Shown: positions 48,588 through 61,500 of the stretch, piece after piece | Layout of the letters: every line of letters starts with the position of its first letter | Position numbering within the stretch: position 1 is the first letter of the stretch | Notes under the pieces: model-generated | Database searches by the model: none | What the model was told of the DNA's origin: nothing | Seen by the model: only the letters and a program-made list of their open reading frames with translations | Origin: Styela clava | Taxonomy: Eukaryota > Chordata > Ascidiacea > Stolidobranchia > Styelidae | Reading direction: 5' to 3' | DNA: 64,000 nt | Assembly (NCBI RefSeq): GCF_964204865.1 | Contig: NC_135252.1 | Span: forward strand, 12,917,383 to 12,981,382 | Translations under genes and position numbers: made by a program

Positions 48588-51210
48588 AAAAAACTGGACT
48601 CTTATGTTATATTATCAGATATTACTATTCATTTCCCAATAATAGGTGGCCTAATGGCATCAAACCATCAACCAGAAATGATGTTATAATTAGAAGGGAT
48701 ATGTCTACATTTTCGATTGACGCGTTTCGGTCAGACATGCAAGATATAATTATTATCACTTTGTTGCGTTTAACTTGAATGTCGAATGAGTTTCAACAGT
48801 CGTTTTGAGGAATTTACAAATTCTATTGTCCGTATAATCAACCGCCATGCTGCGTTTAACAATTGTCACGTCGTGAAAAAAATATTAAACCTATACCATG
48901 GATATCGAAAGGAATACTCATTAGTATTTGTTTAAGACATAAAATGTTAAAATCCCAATTCCTAAAAGGCAAGAGTTCCCAGTGCCCATATTTCAAAAGA
49001 TATCGCAATTTACACATATCATTGATATGGCAAAACAAATGTATTACTAGAATCTGATTGCTCAAAACATGGAAAACCCCAAGTCCACATGGCGAATTGT
49101 GAATCAAATTGCATCCTCTAAAAACAAGTCAAGGCATAGTATTGACAAAATCCATCTGGAAATTGGGAGTATTATTAATGAATGTCATTGGTTTGCGCAA
49201 GAATTTAATCGGTACTTTTCCACTGTCGGTTCCAATCTTTCTGAACCATTCCCTATGACATGGAGGGCTTTAGAAAGCATCTTGACAAGCGGATGAACCA
49301 TTCCATATTTCTGAATTCCGCAACGATGAATGAATTAACAGTTGAAATCACAAGTCTTAAAGATGGTAAGGCAGTTGGGGCCGACAACATCTCGAGCCGT
49401 TTTCTCAAGTATGTTGCTGATATTATAGCTCCATGTCTGACAAATTTTTTTCAACAGTTCACTTCAGTTGGGAATATTTCCATCTTTATTGAAAATCGCC
49501 ATAGTAGTTCCAATCTTCAAGTCTGGCAATATAAAACAAGTGTCATATTATAGGCCTATTTCGATCCTTTCTTCCATAGACAAGGTATTCGAACGTTTGA
49601 TTCATAAACGGCTAATGAACTTCCTTACAAAGCATGAGATAATAAATAAATCACAATTTGGTTTTCAAAGTAAACATTCTACTTCACATGCGACACTATA
49701 TCTCATATTTATGATAAACTAGAAAACAAAGAATATGTCAATGCAACCTTCTTAGATCTTAAAAAAATCTTTGATACTGTTAATCACCAAATTTTAATAC
49801 ATAAGCTGTGTCACTATGGTATTAGGGATGTGGCAAACAAACTCTTTGTCGATTACTTGACCAACAGAGTATAATACGTACAAGTGAGTTCATATTGTTC
49901 ACTCACCTTACCTGTGACCCACGTAGTCACACAGGGATCCTGCTTGGGACCGACTCTATTTTTATTTTTTATCCATGATCTTGCTCGAAGCACCTTATTA
50001 AGTTCGAAATTACAAATCTTCTCGATAATTACAAATCTCCTGAAGTATTTCAATCAAGAGTGAACGCTGAAATTGAAAAATGGGCAAATTGGATAAAACT
50101 CAACAAGCCAAATCTAAATTTAGATAAATCGTGCTGATATCATCAATTAAAAAAAAAAAAAAACTGATTTAAAAAATGAGATAGGGGACTCTGTTCTTGA
50201 AACTGACACAAACTCGTTACTCTTCAAGTCATACACAAAACAGTATCCAATTCATCGGCGTGAAACTATGGAACACGCTGCCTAATTCAATTCGTTCCAA
50301 AAATTATAATTTATTTAAACAAACTTTAAAAAATCTTTACCTTGATGCTTATATATGTCAATATTTCCCCAGCTGTTCGCCCATTTTTAGGCCTGTTGTT
50401 AGGTTAATCCTTTTCTTCGATGTATGTATGTGGTGTTCATGTGCTCTCTGTTCGAGTAATAATGGAACAATGCCACTAGCATTACCAGTATCAATTTTCA
50501 TATCTGTTGGTGTATGTATATTATTAAATTATGAACCTCTGAAATCACAAAAAAGTATGGTAACACTTTATATTTACGCATGTGGCTCTGCCGTTACATG
50601 AATGCATAAGTTTGTAAGTAATCTAAAAGGCATAGTATTGAATATTTTCATTATTATAATCATATTATGCATGCCTTTTCATCTCAATATGTAGTGCTGC
50701 TTACATCCCCTGTTGAAATAATCAATTTCTTTGCCAAATTTAAATATTATCGACGTCTCTATAACTCCAAACTCATATAAAGAACATAACAAACATCCCC
50801 TTTTCTGGTTGCTAACTACGCTATGCGGCGTCATGTTAGTCAGCAATTTCTTAGTTGTTATTACGCTCTTCCGAGCATAACATTATAAAGCAAAACTGAC
50901 ATAACCAGTCACTCTTTCCTGATTGACTTGAACCATATTTTTTTTATATTTCTCAAATTAGATTTATTCATCAAGCCCTGATGATATCATCAAATTATTA
51001 TTTTTAACATGTATTTAATGTCATCTGTTCATCAATAAATTAACACGGTGTCGTTGACACGATGACTCTGGCAGTCTTTTGCGGCTCCGCGTCAATTGAG
51101 GAATATTGTATGCCTCAGTTTTCAATAGATTTTTGTATTATCATTATATTAGTTTGATTGTGTACAATATTTCATGCACGACGAAATAAAACTTCTGAGT
51201 TCTGAGTTCT
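48588..51210 (+). mobile_element. 5'-truncated LINE (jockey/CR1-like) with RT domain
   Basis: No endonuclease domain. From the left: SFEEFTNSI-like and RKEYSLVF pieces, NPKSTWRIVNQIASSKNKS, LKDGKAVGADNISSRFLK, AIVVPIFKSGNIKQVSYYRP, KSQFGFQSKHSTSHATLYLI, FLDLKKIFDTVNHQILIHKL and GSCLGPTLFLFFIHDLA. The FADD box is lost. A C-terminal VKLWNTLPNSIRSKNYNLFK follows. The 3' end has AATAAAACTTCTGAGTTCTGAGTTCT, a short repeat tail typical of this group. Frameshifts and stops make it inactive. It splits a segment that is continuous at 11-13 kb. Confidence 0.9.
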
Positions 51211-51937
51211 AATGTTGTTTTGATTAGTTATCATATATATGGACCTTCTGGTCTTCTATCAATTTCGTTATTAGTCGAATGTTTAATTAAGTCGTGAATG
51301 TTTTTATTATCGTTTGTGGTTGATTGACCACTAATGCTTGGATTCGTAATCATGAGGAAAACAGAAACCTTCGTTGCTATTAATGCTAATATCAATCCAC
51401 TCAATATCGAGATATTGCTAAAAAATGGCATTTTGAGGAAGAGGTAGAACGTGTCGGGAAAGCGAGAGTCGATTTTAATGTACTGCCTTGTTCAGACATT
51501 TTAGGTTTATTTTGAAATAATGAACATATCGGTTCTCTTAATGTCTTTCGTGCCTTTTTGTAGGTTGAATCTATCATGTGGACTTCCTAATTTGAAATTT
51601 TGTTTCAAACTATAGCTACCACACCACCCAGTATCTATCTAATGAGAAATATTTCTATGTACTAATAAAAGAAAATTCTTAAGAAATGATAGAAACCAAG
51701 CCACACCATCATAATCTTATATTGTTAATTACTAGTTACTCAATTGCATAACATTACAAAAGGTTCGTCTCGGTCGCAGTTTGAACATTTTTGTCCGACT
51801 TGTTTTAAGGGGTCGCGTAATCGCGACGATGTTTCAGAAGCCGTTGCATGGGAAGTTCTGAATCTATAATTTTAAATGATCTACCCCTACATACTGCTGA
51901 TATATTAAATTAGTAATGAAAATTTTTTTCGTTTAAC
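51211..51937. repeat. Collectin-flank homologue, right part
   Basis: Collinear with 11938-12846. A minus-strand open frame at 51231-51431 starts MPFFSNISILSGLILALIAT and could be a single membrane helix plus tail, but its counterpart at 12.1 kb has a stop, so it is not called as a gene. Confidence 0.65.
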
Positions 51938-52084
51938 TCAAATCTGAAAAAGTGCTCCTCTTTTTGTTCTTGTCATTGGGTAAATAACCATTCCCTACCT
52001 CGAAGACTTTTCATCTGATTTTATATCTATATTCAACTTACTCCTTATTCATGTCAAAGAAGAATAACCAGGATACCACGGTAA
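51938..52084 (-). pseudogene. Dead last exon of a third collectin-like gene
   Basis: On the minus strand: LPWYPGYSSLT, stop, KLNIDIKSDEKSSR, stop, GMV, then RGALFQI and TGA. It aligns to the last exon of collectins A and B, with two in-frame stops and the final cysteine changed to phenylalanine. No upstream exons (CTLD core, neck, collagen) were found; 52.1-52.6 kb holds nothing recognisable. Confidence 0.85.
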
Positions 52085-52633
52085 TACATTAAACTGCGAT
52101 TTATTAATATAAGCGTTATTTTGCATCAAAATACGCAACTTATTAATATCTACATTCTATGACATGTACACTGAATACTATTCAAATAAATAAAATAATA
52201 TTTCCTTCCCTTGAAGATTAATTCTACTAGGCTAAACAAATATGACGGGGTTGGTATGTAAATGATCATCATTACGTATCTTAGCCTTAACAGTGAGTTC
52301 AAAGTTATGTTCTTTGTTCTTGAAGTAATGGGTTGTTTTTGAAGTTGGGAATGCAAGAATTTAAATGATAACCTTCTTTCAATAGTATAGATAAAATCAC
52401 ATAAATATCCTTTGTGGCGAAATAACAATATTATCACGGATACACAACATAAATTTCAATTTCTTTCTTTCGTTTCTTTCAATCAAGATTGAAAACATCA
52501 ACTATATTTGAAATATATTTACAGTTAACATAGGCTACTGTATAAGACTTGATTAAATAGAATCTAAGATAATAATTGGGTAATCAGGTTAAATGTATAT
52601 TTCCTGGGGCACTTTCTTCCTCTGCCTTCATTG

Positions 52634-55007
52634 TCACCAAGGTAACTTACATAGTTTATCATGGCATGTAGCGTAATAAGGACATTCGGAGCAAGCTGGC
52701 CCTTTGCTGAAGGTTGGAATTCTGAAAATTATTTAAATCAAATTAAAGATTGTCTTCCATTCAGTGCCAGCATCGTGCTATTCACTTGCAGGACTACTTT
52801 TGATTAGACATACTGTGGAAGATCCCATTTTATTTGTGTCTACATATACTGGGACTAAATCCGTCTTAAATTCAAATGCACTGTCGGATGTTTTAGGCTG
52901 GTTGTCAAAACACTTAGTTGCCGCAATGACCCTGTGGCTAGAACGTTGAACCTGGTGTGGGGACGTCGCAGTTTGAAAACATTTGCTCGCGCATTTATTC
53001 CCGCGCCAGGCCAAGGAGTACGTGCAGTAAGCTACTTTTTAAGAAAATAAAGCATTTCACGCCAATAAAAATTACATGCTGTGATCAGTTAAATAATATA
53101 CTAACCCCGCAATTAGACCTTCTCTAAACTGGCACACGATATTCTTTTCATCAGATGAACTACAAATTAAAAGGAATTTGTATTAATGAAATAAAAGACA
53201 ATATTTCAAGTAAATGCAAGCATTAAATAGTTAACTTTTGATATTTTGTTTTTATAATAAATACCTTGATTATTTTGATGAGATGTTCTATAATACACTC
53301 TGAAAAATTCACGACACATTCTTCTTCTCCAGCGGTATTTTGATAGTAGGAACTTTAGTTTACTTTTAATTTATGAGGTATTTAACTTCAAAATTTAAAC
53401 AAAAAAGATTCACATTCCTAGCGTTTTACAATTGAATCCACTGTTCATCTCTGTATCAACGCATGAACATGAAAACGAGAATAGAAAACGAGAAGAGAAC
53501 CGAAGACTTATCGATCGAAAGTTATGGGATCCCCCAAAACAGACAAATACCTATCAACATACTTACCAAATAAAATCGATAAGTAATAACAGACACATTT
53601 TCCATCACCTATTAGATCGGAAATAATCGATTCATGGTTTTGTCTTACCAAGTTGCTATTCCGCATCCAACTTTGTATGTTGGAGCAAAGACTAATTGCT
53701 TGTAGTGTCCGCATCTATAACAGGAGCCATCTTCTTCCATGTTGTTGATCTAAGCAGATTTGAGCACGGTAATTTATGAACATAAAACATATTATGAAGT
53801 TCAAAATAACGAGTTATCCATTCACTTTTGAATTTCTGATGTATGTATAAAAGATAGACGTGGATAATTTCGAAGCAACTGAAATGAAAGTTCCGGATTT
53901 GGACATCGGTCCGGCTTATAGTGAAATAAATCGCATACAATTAGAGCAAAAATGTCATATATAAAATATAGGAATTGACGAACCTCATCGTACCACGCAC
54001 TCAAAGCAGACATTAAGTGATCATCAACATCCGTTGGTTTTTTGATAACTGCCAATGTTTCACCATATCCCATTCCAGCGTAGGCACTGTAGCCGAATTT
54101 ACACAAACTGGGGTAACATAATTTATACAAATATTTATATTTTTCGATAAAATAAAATTGCTATTTTATATTCGAGATGTTTCGACATCTATCAAAGGTA
54201 ATTACTTCAAAACAAGAAAGAAATGCTCGAGAAGTCTACATGGACACGAGTAGTAGGGTTTCAAGTAGACTATGGTACGGTGAATTTCAAAACTTCGAAG
54301 CGAAAAACAAATTCCACAGAGCTCACAAAAATTTTTGAAATAAATAAAAGTAACGGACGTCTAGCGAATATAGACAGGAGTACTACTCTTTTACTGTACC
54401 GGTAATGCACCTTTGTGAAAAACGCCCGATTACATTGACCACCACATTGCGGAAAATGCTACGTTGGAACCGCTACACGGTGCGTGAATTTAAAAACTTT
54501 GAAGCGAAAAACATATTTTACAGAGATCACACAAATTTTTGTATTAAGTAACAGCTGTCTAGCGACAACAACAAAATTTGTGGACTAAAAAATGACCAAG
54601 TAGTTGATCAACATTTGATAAACAAAAAACTGTCCATAGGTCCATTGCGTGCCAAAACACGTAGTCCAACTCAATGTTAAAAAATTGTTTCATCGTTCTA
54701 CGAAAGATTTAACAAAAATCTCACGCGGCTTGATCAGCAGCACCACCGGCAAGCTCACTATCCCACGATACAAGATACATATCGCTCGCTCCTTGCTGTC
54801 TGCGATAATCATTCAGTTGATTGACTATCGAATCTTTCTGATATTGTGTAAGGGGTATAGGTTCTGAAACATAGGATTTATTTTTTATAAGATATTCTAC
54901 TATGGAACATATATAATTTTATGACAAGTTTTATACTCACCGCCCGCCTGAGCTCCAACACAAAAACAGAGGAAAATAGAGATTGCTCGTAAACTAAAAA
55001 TTTCCAT
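52634..55007 (-). CDS. Secreted CAP-domain (CRISP-like) protein
   Basis: Model complement(52634..52721, 53106..53159, 53649..53749, 53984..54107, 54725..54863, 54941..55007), 190 aa, all GT-AG and in phase. Exon 1: signal peptide (MEIFSLRAISIFLCFCVGAQ). Exons 2-5: CAP domain with IVNQLNDYRRQQGASDMYLV, WDSELAGGAADQAA, GYGETLAV, SAWYDE, CGHYKQLVFAPTYKVGCG and NIVCQF. Exon 6: GPACSECPYYATCHDKLC, the CRISP hinge with four cysteines, then stop. Ten cysteines in the mature part: six CAP, four hinge. The ion-channel-regulatory tail of vertebrate CRISPs is absent. Of the CAP metal-binding set, both glutamates and the GHY histidine are kept, but the HN..R histidine is leucine. CAP proteins are secreted and serve in defence, venom or reproduction; the role here cannot be told. 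Introns 2 and 4 hold fragments of repeats also seen elsewhere in the window. Confidence 0.92.
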
Positions 55008-55159
55008 TTTTCGTTATATATTTGATTTTGAAATTTTCTAAAATTCTAAAAATAAGCTTTGAGTATATAAAACAATGTTGAATGAGCGGGTGTTGTTTTT
55101 GGTAAAGCTTCAAAATACTGCTATGTTTGAAATTTTGAAATATTTTTAATAAATAATGT

Positions 55160-56165
55160 GTTTCCAACTTATCCTAAAGTCTCTCGTGATATACCATCTT
55201 ATAAGTTGCGGATAATATTTGACCAAAGCATTCTTACCTGATATTGTGAATTTGCTATCAAGTTTCTACTTTGAACAACTAAAATCAAATCATATGTACT
55301 GCATTATTTAAAGCTTAAAAGTGTTTGTATGTTTATACTCTGTCACTCATTAGTTGTGACACTGTACGCAGGAACTGTCAATACACGATGGATTATATAT
55401 TGTTTTGATTTACTCCTCACAAGATATCTTTCTGTACACACCGACAAGATCAATCAAGAATACTTGAATACCTATTGAAGGTTGTATACCAAAATGAAAC
55501 TTTAAGACGGCAGTTGACGCACACATACAGCAATAGGTATATACTCCTATATGCATTTTACCTGCCTATGTTAATTTAGATTTCTTTTTTGCGGGTTCCA
55601 AATAAATAATATGTTTTTTTTTTATTATTTTGTGTTAAACTATAGAATTTGTTTCCAAAAAGTCGAATTTGTTTACCTGTATACTGGATCATAGTTGCAC
55701 TTGTACCTACATTAATTAATCAGACCCGCTAAAAGTAATTTTAGTTTATTTCAATTTTCAACAATGAAGGGGTCCGTTATTTGTTATGAAACATATTTTT
55801 ATAATTCTCTCGCGATATACTGTTTTATAAGGTGTGAATAATATTAGCACAAAATATTCTTTGTCGATATCGTGACTTTGATATCAAGTTTCTACTTTGG
55901 ACGACTTATATCAAATCAACTGTAGGGCCTGTTGCAATATTTAAAGCTCGAAAGTATTTGTATGTTTATACTTTGTTGTGACACTTGGCGCAAGGCATTC
56001 GAACTGTCAATACACGATATATTATATATTATATTGATCTACTCCTCACATAACACCTTTCTGCACACACCGTAAAAATCCACCAAGAATAATTGAGTTC
56101 GTATTAAAGGTTGTAAACCATAACGAAACTTTAGGACGACAGATGACACACACAAACAACAATAT
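55160..56165. repeat. Tandem duplication upstream of the CRISP-like gene
   Basis: About 375 bp occur at 55160-55535 and again at 55790-56165 in the same direction, roughly 630 bp apart. Landmarks: ATCAAGTTTCTACTTTG, GTTTGTATGTTTATACT-like, GAACTGTCAATACACGAT, TACTCCTCACA. They are clearly diverged. As this is the 5' flank of the gene ending at 55007, it may have doubled promoter-distal elements. Confidence 0.8.
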
Positions 56166-56169
56166 CTAT

Positions 56170-57885
56170 TCTGTTACTGATGATATGATTTGTTCATAAA
56201 TTTAAGACAATCAAAATTTGCATGTTTTATATTTATGTAGTTTTTTCTTTGTGCGTACCAAAACACAATTTGCTAACGTGCATAATCACACCTAACCTAA
56301 ATTTCTAATACTATTTAAAAGCAGAGATTGTGATGAAGGTTATAATTTTTATTTCTCATTAATATATAAGAAATAATACCGAAACTGAATTCATGAGTTG
56401 TCGATTCAGAGTTCGAAAAGCTGGTGACAACATTATAGATATTTTCAACAAATTTGAACGAAATCTTTGTAAAATCAATTTCAATAAACGTGTATTTCTC
56501 CGAATAAAGCATTGTAATTAAAATTTAGAATTAAATTTAGTAAGTATTGATAATCTTTTACATTTCTTTTCAGAAATATTTACTACTAGTCGGCTGCAAA
56601 TGGCGTTAAAAACATCAACCCATGAATGCATCTCTTTGTTTATACTTCGAACTTCTCCGACAGTTTGCATCAATATCGGGCGACAAATCCTTGGATTTCT
56701 TACTGTATACAAAGATGATTCGGACATATTCGAATTGAAAACATTATCCAGAACTATTATTGTTATTGTAGTTTAGAAACAAGCTTTCATCAATTCTATT
56801 TTTGTTTCGGGTACCGAACCAATTATGAAATACATACTTCACAAAAAATAAACTAAGGCTGTACAGTGCACTATTATAAATACCTTGCTTAGAATATGTG
56901 AACAAAATTAATTTTAAAGTTTACTTGTTCAGCTATTCATTTCATACTACATTTATATCAAAATTTATTTCCGGACCAAAACGGGTTAATCAAAGGTTCA
57001 ATGCGTGACCTTTTTTGGTATGATACCTTTTTTGATAAGTATGATCCCGTACTATGCAAAATCCATTATTATGTTTAAGTAAGGTCTTTCATGTTTATTT
57101 GAAGCCTATCCCAACGCAAACTTAGATCGAGTAATTTAAATAAATAAAATGTTTTTTTTTATGAAATAAACGAAACCACGCCATCGTTTTTTGTCATTGA
57201 TAATTCCGTCTCCATTGTTTCAATGAGCGCTGAAACTGTTTGTAATCAAATTCCATTTATACAAATGCAAGTTGTTTGGGTTCTCATGAGCTACCAATTT
57301 GTTCTGAATGAAATGTATGATGTTTGGGCCGAATCAATTCAGATACATATAAAAACCAATGTGAAGTCATTGTCAGAAACAAATTTCGGTCTCGGATATC
57401 ATATATATCATATATCTAGTTTTTCTCAACCTATGTATGTTTGTGACTTTGTTGTGAAGCAAATTTGACTCAATTTTTGCAGAAAGCAACACATTTAGAA
57501 CACTTGGCTGAATACAACAAATGTTTGTTAGAACATATATATGAGGACATAACAATCATACCTACAAGTCGGCGCGCTTCATCAACAAATATTAATTTTA
57601 AAATATTAATTTATAACATGTATTTAATCAAGTAATATTGTCAAGTAAAAATAATTGTTATTATACATAATATAATTGACTTAATAAAAATGACAAAACA
57701 AATGCATTTTGTACAATTATACATCTATTACATACATATTTAATAAAAATAAATCAGGTACAGTTGCATTTTAATGTCAAAGTTCAAGTTATTAATATTG
57801 ATTTGAAATATAATTTACTGAAAAAATAGAAAATTAAATTAAAATATTACATATCTTAGAATCATGATCAGTAGCAGCCGGTATG
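56170..57885. other. Intergenic, no firm gene
   Basis: Two open frames are worth noting but unsupported: minus 56518-56727 (contains CRPILMQTVGEVRSINKEMH, with a possible TATACAG acceptor) and plus 57223-57468 (contains VVWVLMSYQFVLNEMYDVW). Neither resembles a known family. 57600-57860 is extremely AT-rich. Confidence 0.35.
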
Positions 57886-57891
57886 CGTCCA

Positions 57892-58455
57892 GAATCTCCG
57901 CTTATAGTTGAAACCCGCACCATGCAACCTGTTACCATCCATAGAAACTTGCGGATCTATAACGGCAGCGAGATTAATGGCACGTTACGAAACTGCCAGT
58001 TCATTTAAGCACTGTGTGTTTCGTAGACATTCTCGTGTGAGTGATATACTGTGGCAAATAATTAAAATAAGGTTCATAAAAATTCCTGAGGCTTCCCCAG
58101 TTCATGAAGTATTGAGACGAAATACGACTTGTTCGAAAGAGTATTATTTTGTTCTGCGAAAGGTAGCGTTCTTTAAATTTCAATTTCCGACTTGGGTGAC
58201 GAGAAAACAGCGATACATTGTGAAAAAAGTGAAAATTTCATAACGATCGGCGCGGTTTTTGTTGTTGCCATGGAAACGAAACTTCAGTCCGGACTTTCTA
58301 TGAAACGCACAGTACTAGAGTGACAGAGAAACCCACGTGTTAAGTTTCATCTAGATCGGTCCAGCCATTAAGACGCTAGAGCTTGGACACACAGACAGAC
58401 AGATAGACATAGGCTACAGGACCGATAAAAAGGGTCTCCTATAGCGGAGATCCAA
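57892..58455. mobile_element. MITE-like element with imperfect terminal inverted repeats
   Basis: Left end AGAATCTCCGCTTATAG pairs with right end CTATAGCGGAGATCC (one-base indel). Near the right end is ACACAGACAGACAGATAGAC, a motif often seen in invertebrate interspersed repeats. No transposase. It ends about 65 bp from the receptor stop codon, so it may form part of that gene's 3' untranslated region. Confidence 0.6.
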
Positions 58456-58520
58456 TAATATTCGACAGTGAAGCAATTATTACAGTTTTCTGCGTCGTTA
58501 CATGACTAAACTCAGATGAT

Positions 58521-61500
58521 TCAAGGATTGATTTGCACTTGTTTGTTAGTGGATCTTGGTGGGGCATCTGCATTTGTTGTATTGTTGTCTTGTTTAGTTT
58601 GTTTAAAACAAAGTTTTGTTGTCACATATGTCTTTGTGGCTTTCCGCATTGTGCTGTAAAGTTTTTAGATCAAAAAATATATTAGGTTATGAAAAAAAAA
58701 CATTATATCATTATATAATTAGGGATGGGACGAGTCCGGCATTACAGAGATTCGACGAATCCGAGTAATAGGTCAAGGACTCGAATCGAATCCTCCGAGT
58801 CCGTGACGTCACAATGTAAGAGTGGAAAAACACGTTTTTGACCATACTACAGCATCGCGCGCTCACAAACATACGACGTAGCTCATATTTTTTGCCTAAT
58901 GGTTCTGCAGATAGCTGTTGAATCAATTTAAAAATATATTTTTCATATTTTTTTGGCTGCCATAATACAAACGTAAACGTGGGTCAATGTGCGCCTTGGC
59001 TGTGAACTGGATTTTCAGCCCACCACCTTGCGTCAATTCTGGGCGGCCATTTAGAAATTCTTACATGTCAAATAGAAAAATAAAAAGCTTTTGACTACAA
59101 TGCTTTCCCATAATTCCAGATATTTCTAACCTTAAATTTACTATGCCGCGTGTGCAAATGATAGAGAGATGCCACTTGTCGTTAATACAATGCTTGCAAT
59201 TTAGTAGTTCACGTAAACGTTCTGAAACGCTCCATGCTTTCCATTGCTCCCTTTTTGGAGAAAGGATTGCACGTAATAAACTCGATTTAAAAGAGGTATT
59301 GAGGAGATTCCCCCTTGGGTTGATCCTGCGCATGTTTCATATTTATTTACGCGAATCGAAAACTCAAAAATATTGCGCAAACACATATTTTATTGTGTAC
59401 CACATGTATACCAAAAAGGATAGATAGTTTGAAGGCGACTGGCGCATCATTGTTATAAGCTATCAATAGTTTTTACCTTATATTATCTGGATATCTGTCG
59501 TCGTTTTCATTAGGAGTGTTTATAATACACACGAGTGATATTGTTAAATATCTAACCTTGAATTTCAACTACTTAAGGTAGATAGTGAGATTTATAGGGG
59601 TAAAAGTACAAAAATAGGCGTAAATTAGTAAAAACAGAATTGGTTATAGACTCGGTAAAAACGACGTGGACTCGAAATCGAATCCGAGTCTAAAAAATGC
59701 CTGGATTCGACTCGAATCCCGGCCCATCCCTATTATATATATATAAAGTCCTCTATAATTATGTAATTATTATTTTTATGTTTATTTTGTTGTACTGCAT
59801 TTTTCTTTACGATAGCTTTTATTTTTTTCTCAACAAAACGAATACAAGGTTTATGGACATTACCTTGATGCAATGTTGTAGAATATAGGATTTAAACATT
59901 CGGATATTCTCAAGCACAAAAGTGATGATAATTTAAGTATCCATGTTTGTCTTTCAACAAATTTTTGGCCGTTTTCGAATCGAATTCTCGCCGCTAATCG
60001 ATAACCTGCGTATCAGAAAAATAGTCATAAAATAGAAGAAAAATATCTTCTACTTTTATTTCTAAAAGCTTGAAATATTTCAATTAGTTTGAAAAGATTA
60101 CAACAAAACATTGAATACATCGAATACAATTTTCAAAGTGTTGAAAGTTCACGCAATGAATATATCCTACCTGCATCGGGAAGATATCCGATCAAAAATG
60201 ACAACAGTATGAGTGAAAGCTGTAGAAGAGCAAAATTTTCTTTGCTCACATCAACATCAGATCCTCTATCTTTATTAGTTGAATAAACAGACAGAATAGT
60301 CAATAATCAAATTTTAATGAATGACAAACGAGGAAACAGAATAAAATACTCATTTTGTTACTTTCAGAACTAATTAACCTGCATAATAATCATAATCAAA
60401 CAAAAACAAAACAAAAACGCAGTCGCATACCTTTCTGGCGAAGTCTTTTTCTTTGTATCACCAAGCAAATTAATACAAATGTTAACAGAACAACTGTTAA
60501 TATTGGAGACCAAAGAAATATTGGAAAGGCTATATTTGTATATATAGTTATGTACTTCATCCTGAAAATTTGTGTAAAAAGTTATGTAAACATACATTAC
60601 AAAGTTCAACGATGGAAAACATAATGGGCTATTATAATTAGATAAACATTTATACTGAAACTGTTGATTTCTATTTGATACAAGTGTGACTGAATATGTA
60701 TCAGGCTACACAGTAATGTACAGATATTCATGAAGATCAGGATTTTGATTATCTTAAAATTGCACCGGAAAACACCATAATTTTATCTTGTTATCCACTT
60801 ATCGTGGGTGCTTTTGGGTGCCTTCAATGCGATCGATATCGAACTCAATGTAATGCAGCCATGCAATGCTTTCATGCAAAAAAAGGAATAAAATTTCATT
60901 TGATAAATACTTAATTACATGGGTCTATGTGATATATATATATATATTATCACCAAGATACTACTTACTGATCCTTGTGTGCACTACATCCAACGCCTAG
61001 AGGATTGAATTCATCTGCAGAATAAACGTATGGGAACCAGAAGTAGAAAATAAAATTTGCCAAAAATGTTTCTATCCAAATAACCATCACAAGTATCTGT
61101 TATATAAATTTGGTTACACAAGTACATACTTTAAACATGGTACCACCGATTTCAATTTAAATATTTAAAAAAGTTTGATTCAATAGTACATGTGAACCAC
61201 CAAAAAAAAACGTTTGGGAAGTATTATTTTGTATATTTTATATTGATAGTTATGTTATATTTGTGGTTGTTGGGTAGAACAATAATTATATAAATGTTAT
61301 ATTTAGTTTAACTGAGTTCTTCTCTGGATATTTTATTAAGATTATTGAAAAAGGGAAATAAAGTTGCTTGATAATTTTGTTGTTCCTTTTTATTTTTTTG
61401 TGTGCACATAGTAAAGTTAGTATATTATGATTGTAATTTCATCGAATATAAAATATGCCAAATTAGCGACTTTGTTTGTTATGAAATATTTCATCAAGTA

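Noticed and set aside
52764-53014. Overlapping open frames on both strands, more GC-rich than surroundings
   Set aside because: They lie wholly inside intron 5 of the CRISP-like gene and look like an interspersed repeat.
57223-57468. Plus-strand open frame with VVWVLMSYQFVLNEMYDVW
   Set aside because: No recognisable domain, no splice partner, and low-complexity ATAT sequence at its end.
60355-60624. Plus-strand 89-codon open frame
   Set aside because: It is the antisense shadow of receptor exon 6, which has matching splice sites and phase.
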